The notes beneath the pieces were generated by a model. The model was not told the origin of the DNA. It saw only the letters and a list, made by a program, of their open reading frames with translations, and searched no databases. Of a stretch of DNA of 64,000 bases, positions 22,623-35,166 are shown in pieces. Every line of letters starts with the position of its first letter. The stretch's first letter is position 1. This DNA comes from Cytospora piceicola (Eukaryota; Ascomycota; Sordariomycetes; Diaporthales; Cytosporaceae), in assembly GCA_023375675.1 (NCBI GenBank), contig JALQBC010000001.1, positions 930,001 to 994,000 on the forward strand, written 5' to 3'. The translations under genes and the position numbers were made by a program.

Positions 22623-23716
22623 TGTTGACGGCCAAAGATGTCCAGTTCCTGTTCCTCCGACAATGATCGCGTCGCAAATGGTATTCGATTGTGGCGCATG
22701 CGGAAATGGTATATTTCAAACAATACGATTGCAGTTGAGGAGGTCGAGCAAGTCAAAGTGTGGTTGGATCGGCGAAGTTGAGTCAAACTCGAAGCCGAAG
22801 TTGAGGGTCGTCGCGACACGCTATTGAAGCCGCTGCGTCGAGCGCGCGAAAGCAGTGGAGAGAGGTTCGGTAAATAATCCCTGCCAACTAGCGATATGGG
22901 CGGCGCGATGGCGTCAAAAACGGATTCAAGTCGAGTAACTGGACGTGATTCCTGCTCATGCGGTCATGGAATGAGGAGAGTGTACTGTGGTGGTGGTGGT
23001 AGTGGTTGTTGTGTGTAATCTGTGGTGGCAGGTTCCAAGGTTGACGAGTGAATTGCGGGAAACCCGTCGCGGTCGGCGTTCGTGTGCAGTGCGTGCAGTG
23101 CGGTGCAAGTGCGCAGCGCAGTGCGTGGTGCAGGCTTACGTGGGGTCGGCCCGCCTCTCCTCGACCGCTCTCTTTCTACGGCACTGTGTTAGAAGTACAG
23201 CACAGACCAGCCACTCGACTTCTAAGACATGTGCAAGTACCAAAAGTACCTAGATGCAAGTACCAGAAGTCTCCATTCATATTCCGCCGCCTCTTGTCTG
23301 TGCTCCATAATAACACTCGCAGTACAGTACGTGCATGACCGGGTCTTACATAGAAAACCGACGTTCGCATCTGGATCAAAAAGAAAATTGTTATCGATTT
23401 CCCGTTCTGGAAACCATACCTTTCTTTGTTGGGGTTACTACATCAGCTACATGTACATACCAACCTGCACAATGTTATTGTTCGCCTTTTTTAGCCCCCC
23501 GATTCATCGCCAAGCCCCAACACGCGGCCACGTGACTCAATTCTTTGACCTCCATCCAGCTCGGTCGACGGCGGTGAGGCTACTGCCACGCTACCTCGAG
23601 CCCAAACACACTCAGCTGAACAGCTGACTTTCTTCACTTGGCGTCCAAACTAGAAAACAAACTGACCGTTCGTTGAAAGTAAAGCCGCCTAACTCTTGGC
23701 CCTTTTCGGGCTTGGA
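22623..23716. other. Intergenic region between the Whi5-like and SNF2 genes
   Basis: It should hold the promoter of the Whi5-like gene and the 3' UTR of the SNF2 gene. It contains a GTG/GTT-rich simple tract near 22987-23015. No supported frame. Confidence 0.4.
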
Positions 23717-26700
23717 TTACACTACAGCAAACACCTCAATTTCTGCTCTGAGCGTCAGCAACCGAATGACACCACATCGCAATTGGCCCAGTGCACCACT
23801 TACATGGAGGCTTCCCAACCTATCATCTGCCTCGCCGTCGTGTTGCGAGAGTAACACACCTGCTAGCTGCTTTTTGCTAGCTTGAAGCTCCATCACCCGC
23901 TGTGAGGCGGTGTCAACGCTCAGATCATGGCGTATGGAAGTATTGGGCAACTCACCTCCTCAAACGAGTCTCGGACGTAGAATCGGACAGTGGTTACTTC
24001 TTGCGTCTGCCCTATGCGATGGATTCTTGCGAGTGCTTGCTCCTCAAGCGTCGGGTTCCTGGACAAGTCAATCACCTAGAATTGACTGGAACTAAAAAGA
24101 TCGCAACCTACCAGTGAGGCTCCAAGAGATACGCACGTGATGCTGCTGTGAGCGTGAGCCTGTTTGAAGAACACCAGTCAGCTCGAAGGAATGCGGGCTC
24201 CAGGGACTGGACGACCAAGGGGGAGAGACCCTACCCAACAGCACCACACGACAGCGTGAGAAGCATGACACGAACACCCGGATCTGTCTTGAAGCGGTCA
24301 ACGACGTGTTGCCGTTCTTTTTGCGGCACTTTACCGTCGAATCGAATGTTTTGTATCGAAGCTTTATTGAGCCCGGCTTCGACAAGGTCCAGTGTCAACC
24401 TCCAGGTCGAAAATACAACACTGGCATCTGTCAACACGCGATCTTTCTCTCCATGGGCTGCTCCATGGGCTGAGAGCCAATTACAGCCAAGAGTACTCAC
24501 CACTTGACTCCTTCCGGTTGGCTGCTGATATCTGTCACCAGAGCTTGGACCTTTGACGGTAGCACCAAGTCTCGTCTTGGTGCCATACCATCCAAGGAAG
24601 GCAGGTCTTCAAGAGCCCTATCACTGATTGATACACATGCTCCTGGGCAAGAAGGGCTGTGGCCGCAGTTCACGCGGCGACCATGTCGACGGATTTTGTT
24701 GACACACTCACCGCAGCAAAACCTCAAACAGCGGAAGAACTGCGGAAGCTTCTCCGTATCTGTGCCCTCGTCCAGTAGAGTCTCGGTGACAGTGAGACTA
24801 GATGCGCATTGCAAGCATATTATGGTGTCCATCTCCCGCTGCGCGTTGAACGCTTGTTGGGCAGTATCAGTCCATGCTGCCGTTGCGTTCCCCAAAGCCT
24901 TGGACTCGTTATGTCTCGACTGGTAGTGGAGACCCATATCACAAATGAGTCTCAGGGCGTCGATCTGTTGCAGGACGTTGACGTACGCGCTGCCTTTGGA
25001 GGCCTCTGAGCCGGATTGCAGAGCCTCGTCGATTCGGGTGATTGCTCGTTGCCGAACAGTTTCGTATGCCCGCCTTTCATTGGGAGTAAACTCAACTGCA
25101 TAAAGCTGATCTCGACGGGCGGGAAGAGATATGGTCTTTTTTGGCCGTCGAAGCACTAAGCAATTGGACAGGTACTTCAACCTGGTTACCGCCTTCTCGT
25201 CCTCTCCGGACTTCCACAGGGCCGAGATGTCGGCTTTGAATTGCTTGGGGTCATCATAAGGGTACGCACGAATAAATTTTAACAGCGTCGCAAGATCATC
25301 CAAACGATTCTGGTAGAGTAGGTTTCAGTTCACAGCCGGTCGCGGATCATTCAAGGAACTAACCTGGATAGGAGTGCCGGTCACAGCCCAACGAGAAGTG
25401 CACTCTAGGTCGCAAACGGCACGCGACATTCTCGAGTGTTCATTTCGGATGAAATGCGCTATCATAGTTAGCTTCGATGATCTATGGTTTTGCCTCAGGG
25501 TCTGTTCCGTCAATCTATACCTTCATCAAGGATGATCCGCCTCCAATGGACGGAGAACAAGATTGAGCTACTTGGACCTCTTGCCGTCTTCCAATCTGTG
25601 GAAACCGTGTGGAATGTCGTTAATACTACATTGAGTCCGTCCAAACCGCGGTAATCAGCCAGTTTGGCCTTGCCATAGTGACGTCGAAATTTCAAAGCGT
25701 TCCCTGATACGTGCCTGAAGCTCTCAGTCAGCGACCTGGAAGCTAAATGGATGTTTGTGGGCTTACTCTGATAATTGCTCTTCCCAAGTTCCGAGCACTG
25801 CTTGAAGGTCAGTTGAACTCCGTAATGTAAAAGACGCAAGAAGGGTATACGAAACAATGTCAGTCGATTGTAGGGCACTCACACGGTGGTGGGACAATGA
25901 TCAGTGTGGCATCGGTATAATATACATCCCCTTTACCTTCCTGATTTTGGACTGTTTCGTAGTTTACCCTGTCCAGGTCTGATGCCGCCAATGCGATCAT
26001 AGTCAATGTCTTTCCCAGACCCATTGGATCTGCAATTATGCCCCCCCGGAGCGGTGGTGGTTCTTCAGTCTCACACCTTCCAGATATCTTGTTGATGAAG
26101 CTGCCGGTACTGGAGTTTAGCCCAAGGTCCCTACTTGTTTTGTGAAGCGATCAAACCCACAGTTCCCCGTAGCCGTCTTTAGCCTCCCAGATATCTTGCG
26201 AATTTTCGTCGAAGGCCCAACCCTGTTCTCGACGAAACATGAAAGTCAGGGCTTGTCTTTGGTGTCTGTGATGTTGCGATTAGTGTAGGTCAGATAGCGA
26301 ATTCGGTGTATCTTTTTACCTTTTCAAAGTAGTGTGTATTGCTGTTGGCTGTGGTGCCTCTTCCAAGTCTGCGTGGCTGCTTAGAATATCGAGCAGATCA
26401 GGCTGGCCGACAAATTCCTCAAATCCAAAAAGCGTCGAGTTTTGCGCAATGAATTCTGAAATCAATACGCATGAGCTAAGATCGTTGGATGACAGCCTAT
26501 GTGGATTGCAGTATCGCACGTCTAGCTCTCCAACCCGAGTAGGATCTTGAAGGTAGAGCTCGTACTCCTGGAACCAAGTTCCGATCTCATCAAAAAGTTC
26601 CAATGGCCCGTATACCGTAATGCTCAGCGTGCAATGATGTTTCATTAACACCCGCCCTGCACGTGTGTTATTTGAGGCAGTCTCGCTGTCAACCGAGCAG

Positions 26701-27676
26701 AAAACTTCTAGTTGCAGAGACGACTCGTCGAGTAAACCGTGGATGATTTGCCCGTAGTCCGAAACAACACGGCCTTGTATTCCTAAAGCGTCTTCTTTCG
26801 AAGTAAACCGGTCGGGAGGGTCAAGATTTGCTAAAAAGGAGCGCGGCAAGTCACAGCATCGTGGGTCGCCACAACGTGCAGGGATATTTGTCACCTGGAA
26901 GCTCAATTCAGCAAGGCAGGACAGGAATCAGTATGGGGTATCATAACTACCATTCCAAAGCAGACCATCCTTTTGGATTCCTGTTCTTGATCCTCAATAT
27001 CGAAGAGTGGGTTCCCAAGGTTGCTGGCGGTTTGAACTGCTGTTTCCACACCTTTATCCTCTATTATACCCTCTGCAGACCACGGCTCTGATACTGTGTC
27101 CACGCTTTGCGAGAATGTGGTACCTTGGTACACAGAGAGACGATTTGTGCCCTCTGAAGAGATATAGTGTTGTAAATACTGTTCGTGTATTGGACCACTG
27201 ACCCCGGCGTGAGCCCCTCCATAAGGTCCTAGATAATCTGAAATTTGGACCGGCCAGCGATTTCCAGGACTGTATGAGCAATTCTGCATAAACAAACCTT
27301 GCCGGGATTGGTCCCAAGGCCCAGCGAATGGACCACTTTGGATGCCATGCTGGAACGAAGCATATTGTGCATGAGAATATCTGGCTCTGAGAGTTCCTGG
27401 ATGATTGATGGCGTTGGATGGTATGGTGGAAGGTGTATATTCCGAAAAATCTATGTCGCCATAGGTATCGGGATACGGTCTTGTGAAGTTGAGTGATGGT
27501 TGAGAGCCAAAGGTGTCGAGCCCGCCGGTGGTGTTGTGGGCGTGAGAAAAGCCAGTTGTGATAGTATCCGGAAAAAGGATCGAAGGCTCTGCATTGAAAC
27601 TGGTTGCTTCAGGGTCCTCTTCTACCATTCGTCTTCGCTTGGGAGCGCGCTCATTCGATATCGGATGAAAATCCAT
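23717..27676 (-). CDS. SNF2-family helicase with internal RING-like insert (Rad5/Rad16-like)
   Basis: I reconstruct 12 exons: 27676-26951, 26894-26320, 26265-26161, 26109-25883, 25800-25767, 25714-25521, 25458-25364, 25309-24501, 24420-24235, 24159-24112, 24058-23956 and 23899-23717, about 1,094 residues, all phases closing. Motifs in order: RHQRQALTFMFRREQGW, Walker A ADPMGLGKT, LDEAH split by an intron after the E codon, RWAVTGTPIQNR, a Cys/His insert (ICLQCASSL ... CCGECVNK ... CGHSPSC) in the RING position, CVVFSTWRLTLDLVEAGL, and RIHRIGQTQEVTTVRFYV. The N-terminal 250 residues are disordered. Family role: ATP-driven DNA translocation in post-replication or excision repair, or nucleosome remodelling, with possible ubiquitin-ligase activity. 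The 3' end may contain one more intron (23803-23748). Confidence 0.9.
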
Positions 27677-28137
27677 TGGTAGTGATTTTGAGCCTAGGAA
27701 ATGAAGTTTTGGTCTATTGATACAATGGAAGCAGGAATCTCAGAGGCTGTCCTCCGGCCTGGGCGCGCATGTATACTAATTACTTGTACATGTATGGCCA
27801 AACTGTTGTGCCACTTGGGCTGCTGCAGAGCTGCCCGACCGATGACAGCTGGAGCTGTGCCTTACAGTCTGCCTCACTCCAGAAACGCTGCAGTGAGCTA
27901 ATGCAAGAGGCCAGCTGGTGGCAATATAGTTGTGGCGGGGTCTGCATGTGCACTCTGAGCCTCAACCAACCCCCTCAATTCTGGGCCAAGGCTTTGTGTA
28001 AGTTCTGGAACAGAATCCCTTTAACATAGACACCATCTTCGACTTTGACTCTGTCTTCACTTTGGAGGACAGAAAACTCCAGCCAGGCCTGGAGGCGATC
28101 CTGTCCAACAACATTGTTCAATTACTTGCAAGTCGAC
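27677..28137. other. Divergent promoter region, SNF2 / STAND genes
   Basis: No coding frame with support lies between the two divergent starts. Confidence 0.45.
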
Positions 28138-31100
28138 ATGCCTTTGCCTAGAGCAATACCCCCTGCTGTACGGCAGACAATGAAGGAAGCGTTCGAGGAA
28201 CTCGAAAGAACGATCATCCCACAAGACCGCAAGGAATTTGCAACTTCTACCCTCCAGACGGTGCGGCAGGAGGCACTGGATATCGAGACGCGACTAGCCG
28301 CACGACAGTCGCTCCGCAACATGCGACGCTTGATGCCCTTATTTGCGGCGCTCGAACACTATGCAAAATCAGTTGACACCCTTTGCAATGGAACTCCCTT
28401 CATGCCATGGATTTGGGCTCCCATCACTCTCATACTACGAGTTGCATCCGAGTATGTGGAAGCCTTTGACCAGATAATCAAGGGTTATACGAGAATTGCG
28501 GAATCTCTGCAACATATTCAATTCCTGAGCGAAGCCTTTCCTGGCGATGACCAGTTCCATCAGGTACTGGCAACGTTCTATGCAGATATTCTCGAGTTCC
28601 ATAAACACGCATACAAGTTCGTGCGTCGTAGCGGCAAGTCCACCCTAATACTGATTTGGATCTCATGAACTCAAACATGATTTTGAGGCTAATGGCTTGC
28701 ATTGCCCCCAGGCTGGAAAATCTTGTTTCTCACCTCGTGGGGACGCTTCCAAAGACGATTCGATAACATCTTAGAAGATATGAGACGGCACGAAGCTCTA
28801 ATTGATCAAGGGGCCAGCTCTCGAAACATTGCTAGAGCGCAAATCATGCGTCAAGAACTTCGCAGTTGGAAAGAGGATAGCCTTGAAAAGATCAATCAAT
28901 TAGACAAGGAACAGTCTGCCAAGGAGTTTCAGGCCATCCTCTCTTGGCTTCGAGTGAATGAAAACGACCAGTTGGCGATTTTTGAATCGGTTTCAAGCCA
29001 AGGGAACAAGTATCAGGGAACTTGTTCATGGACACATCAGAATTCCAAGATCCGGTCGTGGTTGCAGCAGAAACCGGACACTCCTTTCCTTTGGCTGTCT
29101 GGCATAGCTGGCTCTGGTAAGAGTGTCATATCAACACAGCTCATCAACTTCATGCGAATCTCAGGAAAGAACGTCCTCAGCCACTTCTGCACATACAGCT
29201 CGGCTGCGTCCTCTGAATACGAGCAGATTCTGAAATCTCTACTGGAGCAGCTACTTCGTCAAGATGGACATCTAGCGGCCCACGTCTACAACGAATACGT
29301 CCTCAAGAAACAGTCGGCAACAATCTCAAGCCTGGAGAATCTTCTTCAAACCCTTTTAACAAGTTCATCGGATAATCTAAGCACAACCCATTACATTTGG
29401 ATCGTCGTGGATGGCGCAGATGAGCTCCGAGAAGAACCACCTAATTTGCAAGCTCGTTTGTTGGGGTTGTTGAAGCAAATAGTTTCAAAAACATCTGCTT
29501 CAGGAAATGTCGTATGCAAGATCCTGCTATCCAGCCGTTCAACTCCAACGATGTCCCAGGCTCTTCGTCGGAAACCAGGTGTTTCCCTCACAGAAGAGAA
29601 AGTCTGTATGTCACTCGCAATAGAGGAATATGCCTGCCAGCGATTGCGCTCATTGCACACGCGTCTCGAGCAATTAGGTCTCGGTTCAGAAGAGATTGAC
29701 GATATTGCCCGGCAGATCTCGGGAAAGGCCGATGGTATGTGTCACTACCAGCCTGTGAGCAACTTTAGTGGAAGAACATGAATTTTGTGCTCGGTATAAT
29801 TGCTAGATTACTCATGGCAAAGTGCTGATATTCATTAGGCATGTTCCTTTACGCCCGGCTGGTTTTGGATTTTATCAGCAATAATATCTTCATACGTGGC
29901 GAAGAACTGCGAGGTTCCATTGACCAGTTACCCAAGGAGCTTTCAGATTTGTGAGTCTGCCTGCACCAATCCTAAGGATGGAACTCCACACTAACCTTCC
30001 TGGCTCCAGCTACCGGAAGATTATGTCTCAGATTGTTGCACCCCTTGACCTGAACTCGGTAGATCATATCAAATGTATATTTGGCTGGATATCGTTTTCT
30101 AGACGCGCATTGAGGACTGCCGAGCTATTGTCAGCTGTAGCATTTTCGGACGGAGACCCTGATATCAGCCTCCCTGCTCCCAACTATATTCTTGACATTT
30201 GTGGCTCGTTGGTCGAACAACGCAGCGATGGAACAGTATCGTTCATTCACGTATCCGTCAAAGAGTAAGTGGTAGTACTGGCTTCTGCTAGTACGAGACC
30301 GATTTTGGAAAACAGCCATACTGATCTTTAGCCAGATACCTCCAGAGCCCCTTATCACTCTTTGGTATCAACGAGAAAGATGCGCTAGTTCAGCACTGTG
30401 TGGCCACGGTTACCTGTTTGCTGTCTGGAGTCAGGCTCTTTGATGAGGCTTCCGAGGACAGATATCGTTCAACTGTGAAAGGAACACATGCTCTTCAAGT
30501 GTACGCATCCGTGTACTGGGTTGATTATCTCTTGTGCATTTTCCAGTCCCCGGTTGATGTCCATGAAACCTCAAAGCTTCATACTCTCCTCGATCTTCTA
30601 TGCACGGAGCTGGATAGGTTCTGTACGGACCAAGATCAAACGGATGATTCAGAAGAATTGGCACCAGAGTCCCAGCTGGCTTGCCTAGAGCGTTACGAAA
30701 AGATACACAAAGTGGTGAAGCAGACGATACACGCTCGATCCCTTCGAAACCTTGAAGAACGACTACGGCTAGGAAATGGTGAGTACCCTGACAACTGAAC
30801 AGTACAGAAGTCTGATGATGGACACTGACACAAATATCGGAAGGACTACCTCGCACGAATTCAAAGGTCTCGAATGATTCAGTCTCAGCTGTACTAGCCC
30901 AATATCAGAAGATTCTCAAACATGTCATTAACGAGACAGAAATTCCAGGAATGACGGCACATGACCTTGAGAAATTCAAGAAAGATTATCAATCGTCAGT
31001 ATATACGTGTAGGCTCGGATCATGTGCCAGGGCCACAGTTGGATTCGAAACTGAAAGACAACGTGATGAGCACGAAATTGGTCATGTGCGCCAATTTCGT

Positions 31101-31415
31101 TGCACTTACTCCTCTTGCCAATACCCACCATTTCTGTCGGCACAGGCTCTCAGAAGACATGTCAACGGAACCCACCAATTGATGTCTCCCAAGAGAAAGC
31201 CAATACGTCAAAGCAAAGATGCAAGAGGTCCTTCTCAAGCAGGCCAACACAGCGGTACTGCAGCTGGCAGTCCGATACCCTTTCGTCCTCTGGACCCCCC
31301 GCCCCCTTTTCACTCCCAGCGCATGGCATCGACCAGATTCGAAGCCGCCTTAGGGCTCAGCGATGTACCTGGTACGCTAGTGTTAGATAAATTGGAAGTC
31401 GGGACACATTATTGA
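28138..31415 (+). CDS. STAND/NACHT NTPase with C-terminal zinc fingers (NLR-like)
   Basis: Six exons: 28138-28633, 28712-29734, 29839-29950, 30010-30264, 30336-30778 and 30844-31415, giving 966 residues. The first intron uses a GC donor (GCAAGT). The N-terminal helical domain (about 1-230) contains the FHKHAYKFVRRSGWK motif common before fungal NACHT domains. NACHT follows: P-loop GIAGSGKS (about 296-303), IWIVVDGADE Walker B (about 394-403) and CKILLSSRS. A winged-helix-like segment comes next, ending FIHVSVKEYL. No ankyrin, WD or TPR repeats follow. Instead, two C2H2-like fingers lie near 830-885 (CRLGSC...HEIGH and CTYSSC...HVNGTH) ahead of a Pro-rich tail. Relatives are oligomerising switch NTPases linked to allorecognition and programmed cell death; the ligand is unknown. 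Confidence 0.88.
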
Positions 31416-31476
31416 GCAACATTTGTATTGATTCATGTCAATTAGAGGGATGGAACCGAAAGGCAATTGCAAACCC

Positions 31477-33358
31477 CTACTCGGTCTCAAAAACCTCCAT
31501 CCCAACTAAATCCGGAGCCCAACTTCCCTCATCCCCATACGCAGTGAAAACGACCTCATTCCCATCACCGGCCACAAACCCATCCACGTAGACATACAGC
31601 CGCCCAGTATCATACCAATCACCCCCAGAAATAGGGAACGCAATCCGGGTCCCATTACCAGCCGGCTCGTTTACGGCAATTGTCAAATTACGTGTGTTAT
31701 CGCCAGATCCCCACGATGTTGCCAGCGCAACATCATAGTTTATGAAGTCGACGCCCAGCAGCTTCGTCCCCGCGGAGCTGGCAGTCACGCCGGAGAAGGT
31801 CACGGCGGCCGCGGAGTCGCCTTCCCCGATGTTCCCAACCTTGCTACCGGCCGGGAGGCATGTCCCAGAGGCACACGATACCACGGTGGCGGCGCCGGAC
31901 AAAGTGGCGTCCGTACTGGCAGTGTAATATCCCACAGACTGCTGAGTACCCGCCGTGGCGTTGACGATATCGGACAGGATGATCAGACGGAGTTCGTGGC
32001 CGTTGAGGGTGGTCTCGTATGTGCTGTTGATTGTGCCGAGGTCCTGGGCTGCCCAGACATCGCGAGCCGTGGCGGAGGCAATGCCAAGGTCGGCGGGGAG
32101 ACTGACGGTTACGCTCTGACTGTCGTTGTACCAGTTCGCCAGGCCCAGCACTATTCGAGATCCGGAGAGCTCACCAGCCCACACGTCATATTGCTCAGTG
32201 GTGTATCGCCGGACAAGCTGGGCCTGCTTGCCGAGGGAGTCCTGATTCAAAGCTATGACTCCGCTGTTGTTGAGGAGCTCCAAAGACTCAGTTGGCGTGA
32301 TGGAGGTATCAATAGGGGCACCTATGATAAGAGGTGATTTGTTGATAGCCCACATCCCGAAGTGAAATCTCTCCTCCTCGAGTGACAGTGCTTTCAGACC
32401 AACAATTAGCATGTCCATGTCAGGATAGGCGCCGACTCCTGTATGTTTGAAGTATGGCACTACCTGATTTGTGATACGCCAGATGCTCCGCCATGCATTG
32501 TATATGTCATTGCTTATCCTCCATGAGTTTCCGATCTCAGAGGCCCTATCAGGACAGAGTATTCAGCACCTCAACATTGTATGATTATGTGAGACAGCAC
32601 TTACCAGACTCCGATGTCAGTTCCCTGGCCCCATTGACATATCTGATAAATTATGTCACGAGAAGTGCCGTCGAGCGCACTGGCCATGACCTGAAACCTC
32701 GTAGGAGATTGGGCAACAACGTTCGAGTAGTCCGCAGCTTCACTAGTACTATTTGCATAGCAGTTGTCGTACCTATGGGAATTAGCTATAGACCGCGCAT
32801 GAACACGTCCGGATATTGATTCCGTGAACGAACTCACTTGAGAGAATCCGCACCCCATCCCGCAAATGCGTCAGCGTCCGTTGTTTCATAACCTGAAGAG
32901 GGCGCAATGTCAGTATCACCGCCTGCTCAAGACGACCAAAGCCAAGAGGCGTCCAGAGCCCAGCTGAGAGTCTCACCCAAAGAAGCAGGCTGGTCCGTGG
33001 ACCCGCACTGGAAATGTCCTGCGCCGGAGTACACGCCGAACTTCAGACCCAGGCCATGGATATATTTACCAAGAGCCGAGGCTCCGGATGGAAATGTAGT
33101 TGAGTTCCATACTAGCTGTCCCGATGAGTCCCGATAGTTCGAGTTCCACCCGCAGTCCGTGGTGACGTAGTTGTACCCAGCTCCGTGAAAGCCTAGACTG
33201 ACAAGCCCGGCCGCATTTTCCTGTATAATGGTCTCGTTCGGGTAACAATTGTAATAATTGTAGCTGTTCCAACCCATCACAGGCGTTGACGTTCGCACAG
33301 TGGTTGCGGAGACAAGACCGCTCGTCAAGGACAAGGCGAGGAGAGTACCCCACAACAT
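31477..33358 (-). CDS. Secreted GH27 alpha-galactosidase
   Basis: Four exons: 33358-32977, 32892-32838, 32772-32605 and 32545-31477, giving 557 residues. The signal peptide (MLWGTLLALSLTSGLVSA) is followed by TPVMGWNSYNYYNCYPNE, the GH27 start. The nucleophile is Asp148 in LKYDNC, rebuilt across an intron. The acid/base Asp lies in AYPDMDML (about 244-246). The catalytic barrel and beta domain are followed from about residue 390 by a beta-rich module with GVDFINYDVALATSWGSGDN and a Tyr/Asp-rich end, resembling a CBM35-type sugar-binding domain. Several N-glycosylation sequons are present. It releases terminal alpha-1,6-galactose from raffinose-type sugars or galactomannan outside the cell. 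It converges with the STAND gene, whose stop lies only about 60 bp away. Confidence 0.93.
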
Positions 33359-34012
33359 GTTTATTGTTTGCCTTCGAGAGGAAGGACCATCAGCTAAGTC
33401 TGGTCAAATGACTCGAGCTTTCGTAAAATGATAGGTCTGGTCGGTGGCTGCTCTACTTATACACTTCCGAACAGGAACGGAGCCACCCTGGGGCATTCTC
33501 CGTCCATGAATTGGGTAGGCCTCGGATTCGGGGGAACATGATACGCAGTTGATTCAATGTGTAACGCGGCGAAATATTAGTGCAATTTGAAGGAACATGG
33601 TTCCCCGTTCAACGTAGTATTCTAAACCTTGATCCACATAAAGCCTCCCCTGATCCGGGGGGAAGTCCCCTAATCCCCCGCATGGGACCGCGGATGCATA
33701 AGCGCACCGATCATAGAAGATCTTCCTCGGACCCGGAAACTAGATACTGAGTTCATATTGAGGCTATGCGACCTCTATGGAGCCGATCAGGCATTCAATC
33801 GAGTGATTTTGGAGCAATAATGAACGAACTGAACGTGCACCAAACTTGTTCACCCCTGCCGTGCTGTTAATGATCACAGCAGGCGTGGCCTCGGGCAAAA
33901 CGTGATATCCGCAAAGTAACATCTAATGTGCACCATACATACGAAGAACCAAATTATGGGCCAAAGACTGCAGGTGGTGGATACGATGCAGTCGATACAA
34001 CTTATCGCAACC
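33359..34012. other. Intergenic region upstream of the alpha-galactosidase
   Basis: It holds the alpha-galactosidase promoter, including several GGGG/CCCC-rich stretches (33655-33690) that could bind carbon-regulatory factors. It also holds the 3' UTR of the bZIP-ankyrin gene. No gene seen. Confidence 0.4.
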
Positions 34013-35166
34013 CTAAAATTCCGAGGTGTCTTTCGTCACCTTTGAATGTACATCAGCGCCGAACTGCAGAAGCAGCCGCAACCCCTCTTCGAAACCCGTC
34101 TCAATAGCGATATGCACCGGTGCCCTTCCTGTACTGTCGTACCTATCTATCACCGCATGATCCCTGCCACAGTGCTCCAGCAACACCTTCAGCACTCCCT
34201 CACGCTGCCGCGCGACGGCCCAATGGAGAACTGTGCGGCATTGGTCATCCACCTCGCTTATCCGCGCGCCGTGGTCCAGGAGCAAGGCCACGACGTCTTC
34301 GTGCCCGCTGATCGCCGCTTGCACCAGGGGCGTCAAGCCGTCGCTGTCCTTGGCGTTGCAGTCCGCATTGTGCTGTAGCAGAATACGTACGATGTTTTCA
34401 CGTCCTTTCTGTGCCGCAACGTGGAGAGGGGTCAGCCACCCTGCCTTACCTGCCTTCGTTGTGCCCTCTTCTCGGCTGCTGATGCTGGCATCCGACCCAG
34501 TTAGTTGATGCTGTTGCCCGGCCGGTGTGCTCGGGTCCTTCTCCGTTTCTTTCCCTTCCGGTCGCGGCTGGGGGACACGTTGGTCGATATGTATGCGGTC
34601 TATAGAAGGATCGTCAGCACATGCAAGTTCCCTAACCGACCGCCGAAGTACAGTCTTGCGGGTGACTACTGAAAGGGACTGCATCGGATATACCATTATC
34701 ATCCATGTCAACCTGTTCAATGTTGTCCAGAAGCAGGTTGGCACCGTAGAAATTGAAGCTACTACAGCCCTTAGAAGGTTTGACGGGTGTAGGCCCCGGG
34801 GGACTAATCAGAGTCCCGGAGAAGATCGCCGAGGGAACGGATGTTGCTTTGTTATCTGGTGATAGGCTCTGCCTATACCTGGTAGGGCTCTGTTGTACCG
34901 GTGCCGGGGAACCCGAACTTGAGCCCAGCGCCGGACTCAGATTGGTTCCGACGGGGCCTTGGGCTTTCACTGCTACTGCAGCGGACTTTTGGCGCTCTAT
35001 TATACCACCGCAAGGTCAGGTTAAAAAAAAAAAAAAAAAGAGGTGTCCCTGTGGTTCATCCGGAGCCCACCTTGGGCAGTGCACAGGGAGCGGGGGCGAG
35101 GGGGAGGCTCTACTGACGGCGGAACCTTCGTTGCGCCGCCCGATTCTGCTCGCGGCGACGCTCCAT
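34013..35166 (-). CDS. bZIP-like basic region plus ankyrin repeats
   Basis: Three exons, 35166-35118, 34996-34670 and 34599-34013, give 320 residues with phases that close. The N-terminus MERRREQNRAAQRRFRQRQK is a bZIP basic region (N-x2-A-A-Q-x2-F-R), restored across an intron with a GTCAGT donor. No leucine heptads follow. Instead there are about 90 disordered Ser/Pro residues, then SFNFYGANLLLDN and four ankyrin repeats: WLTPLHVAAQKG, GLTPLVQAAISG, RTVLHWAVARQ and RAPVHIAIETG. Similar bZIP-ankyrin combinations occur in fungi as presumed regulators. Without a zipper, dimerisation would need another route. The first intron contains a long T-run on the coding strand. Exon 2/3 borders are the least sure. 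Confidence 0.6.
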
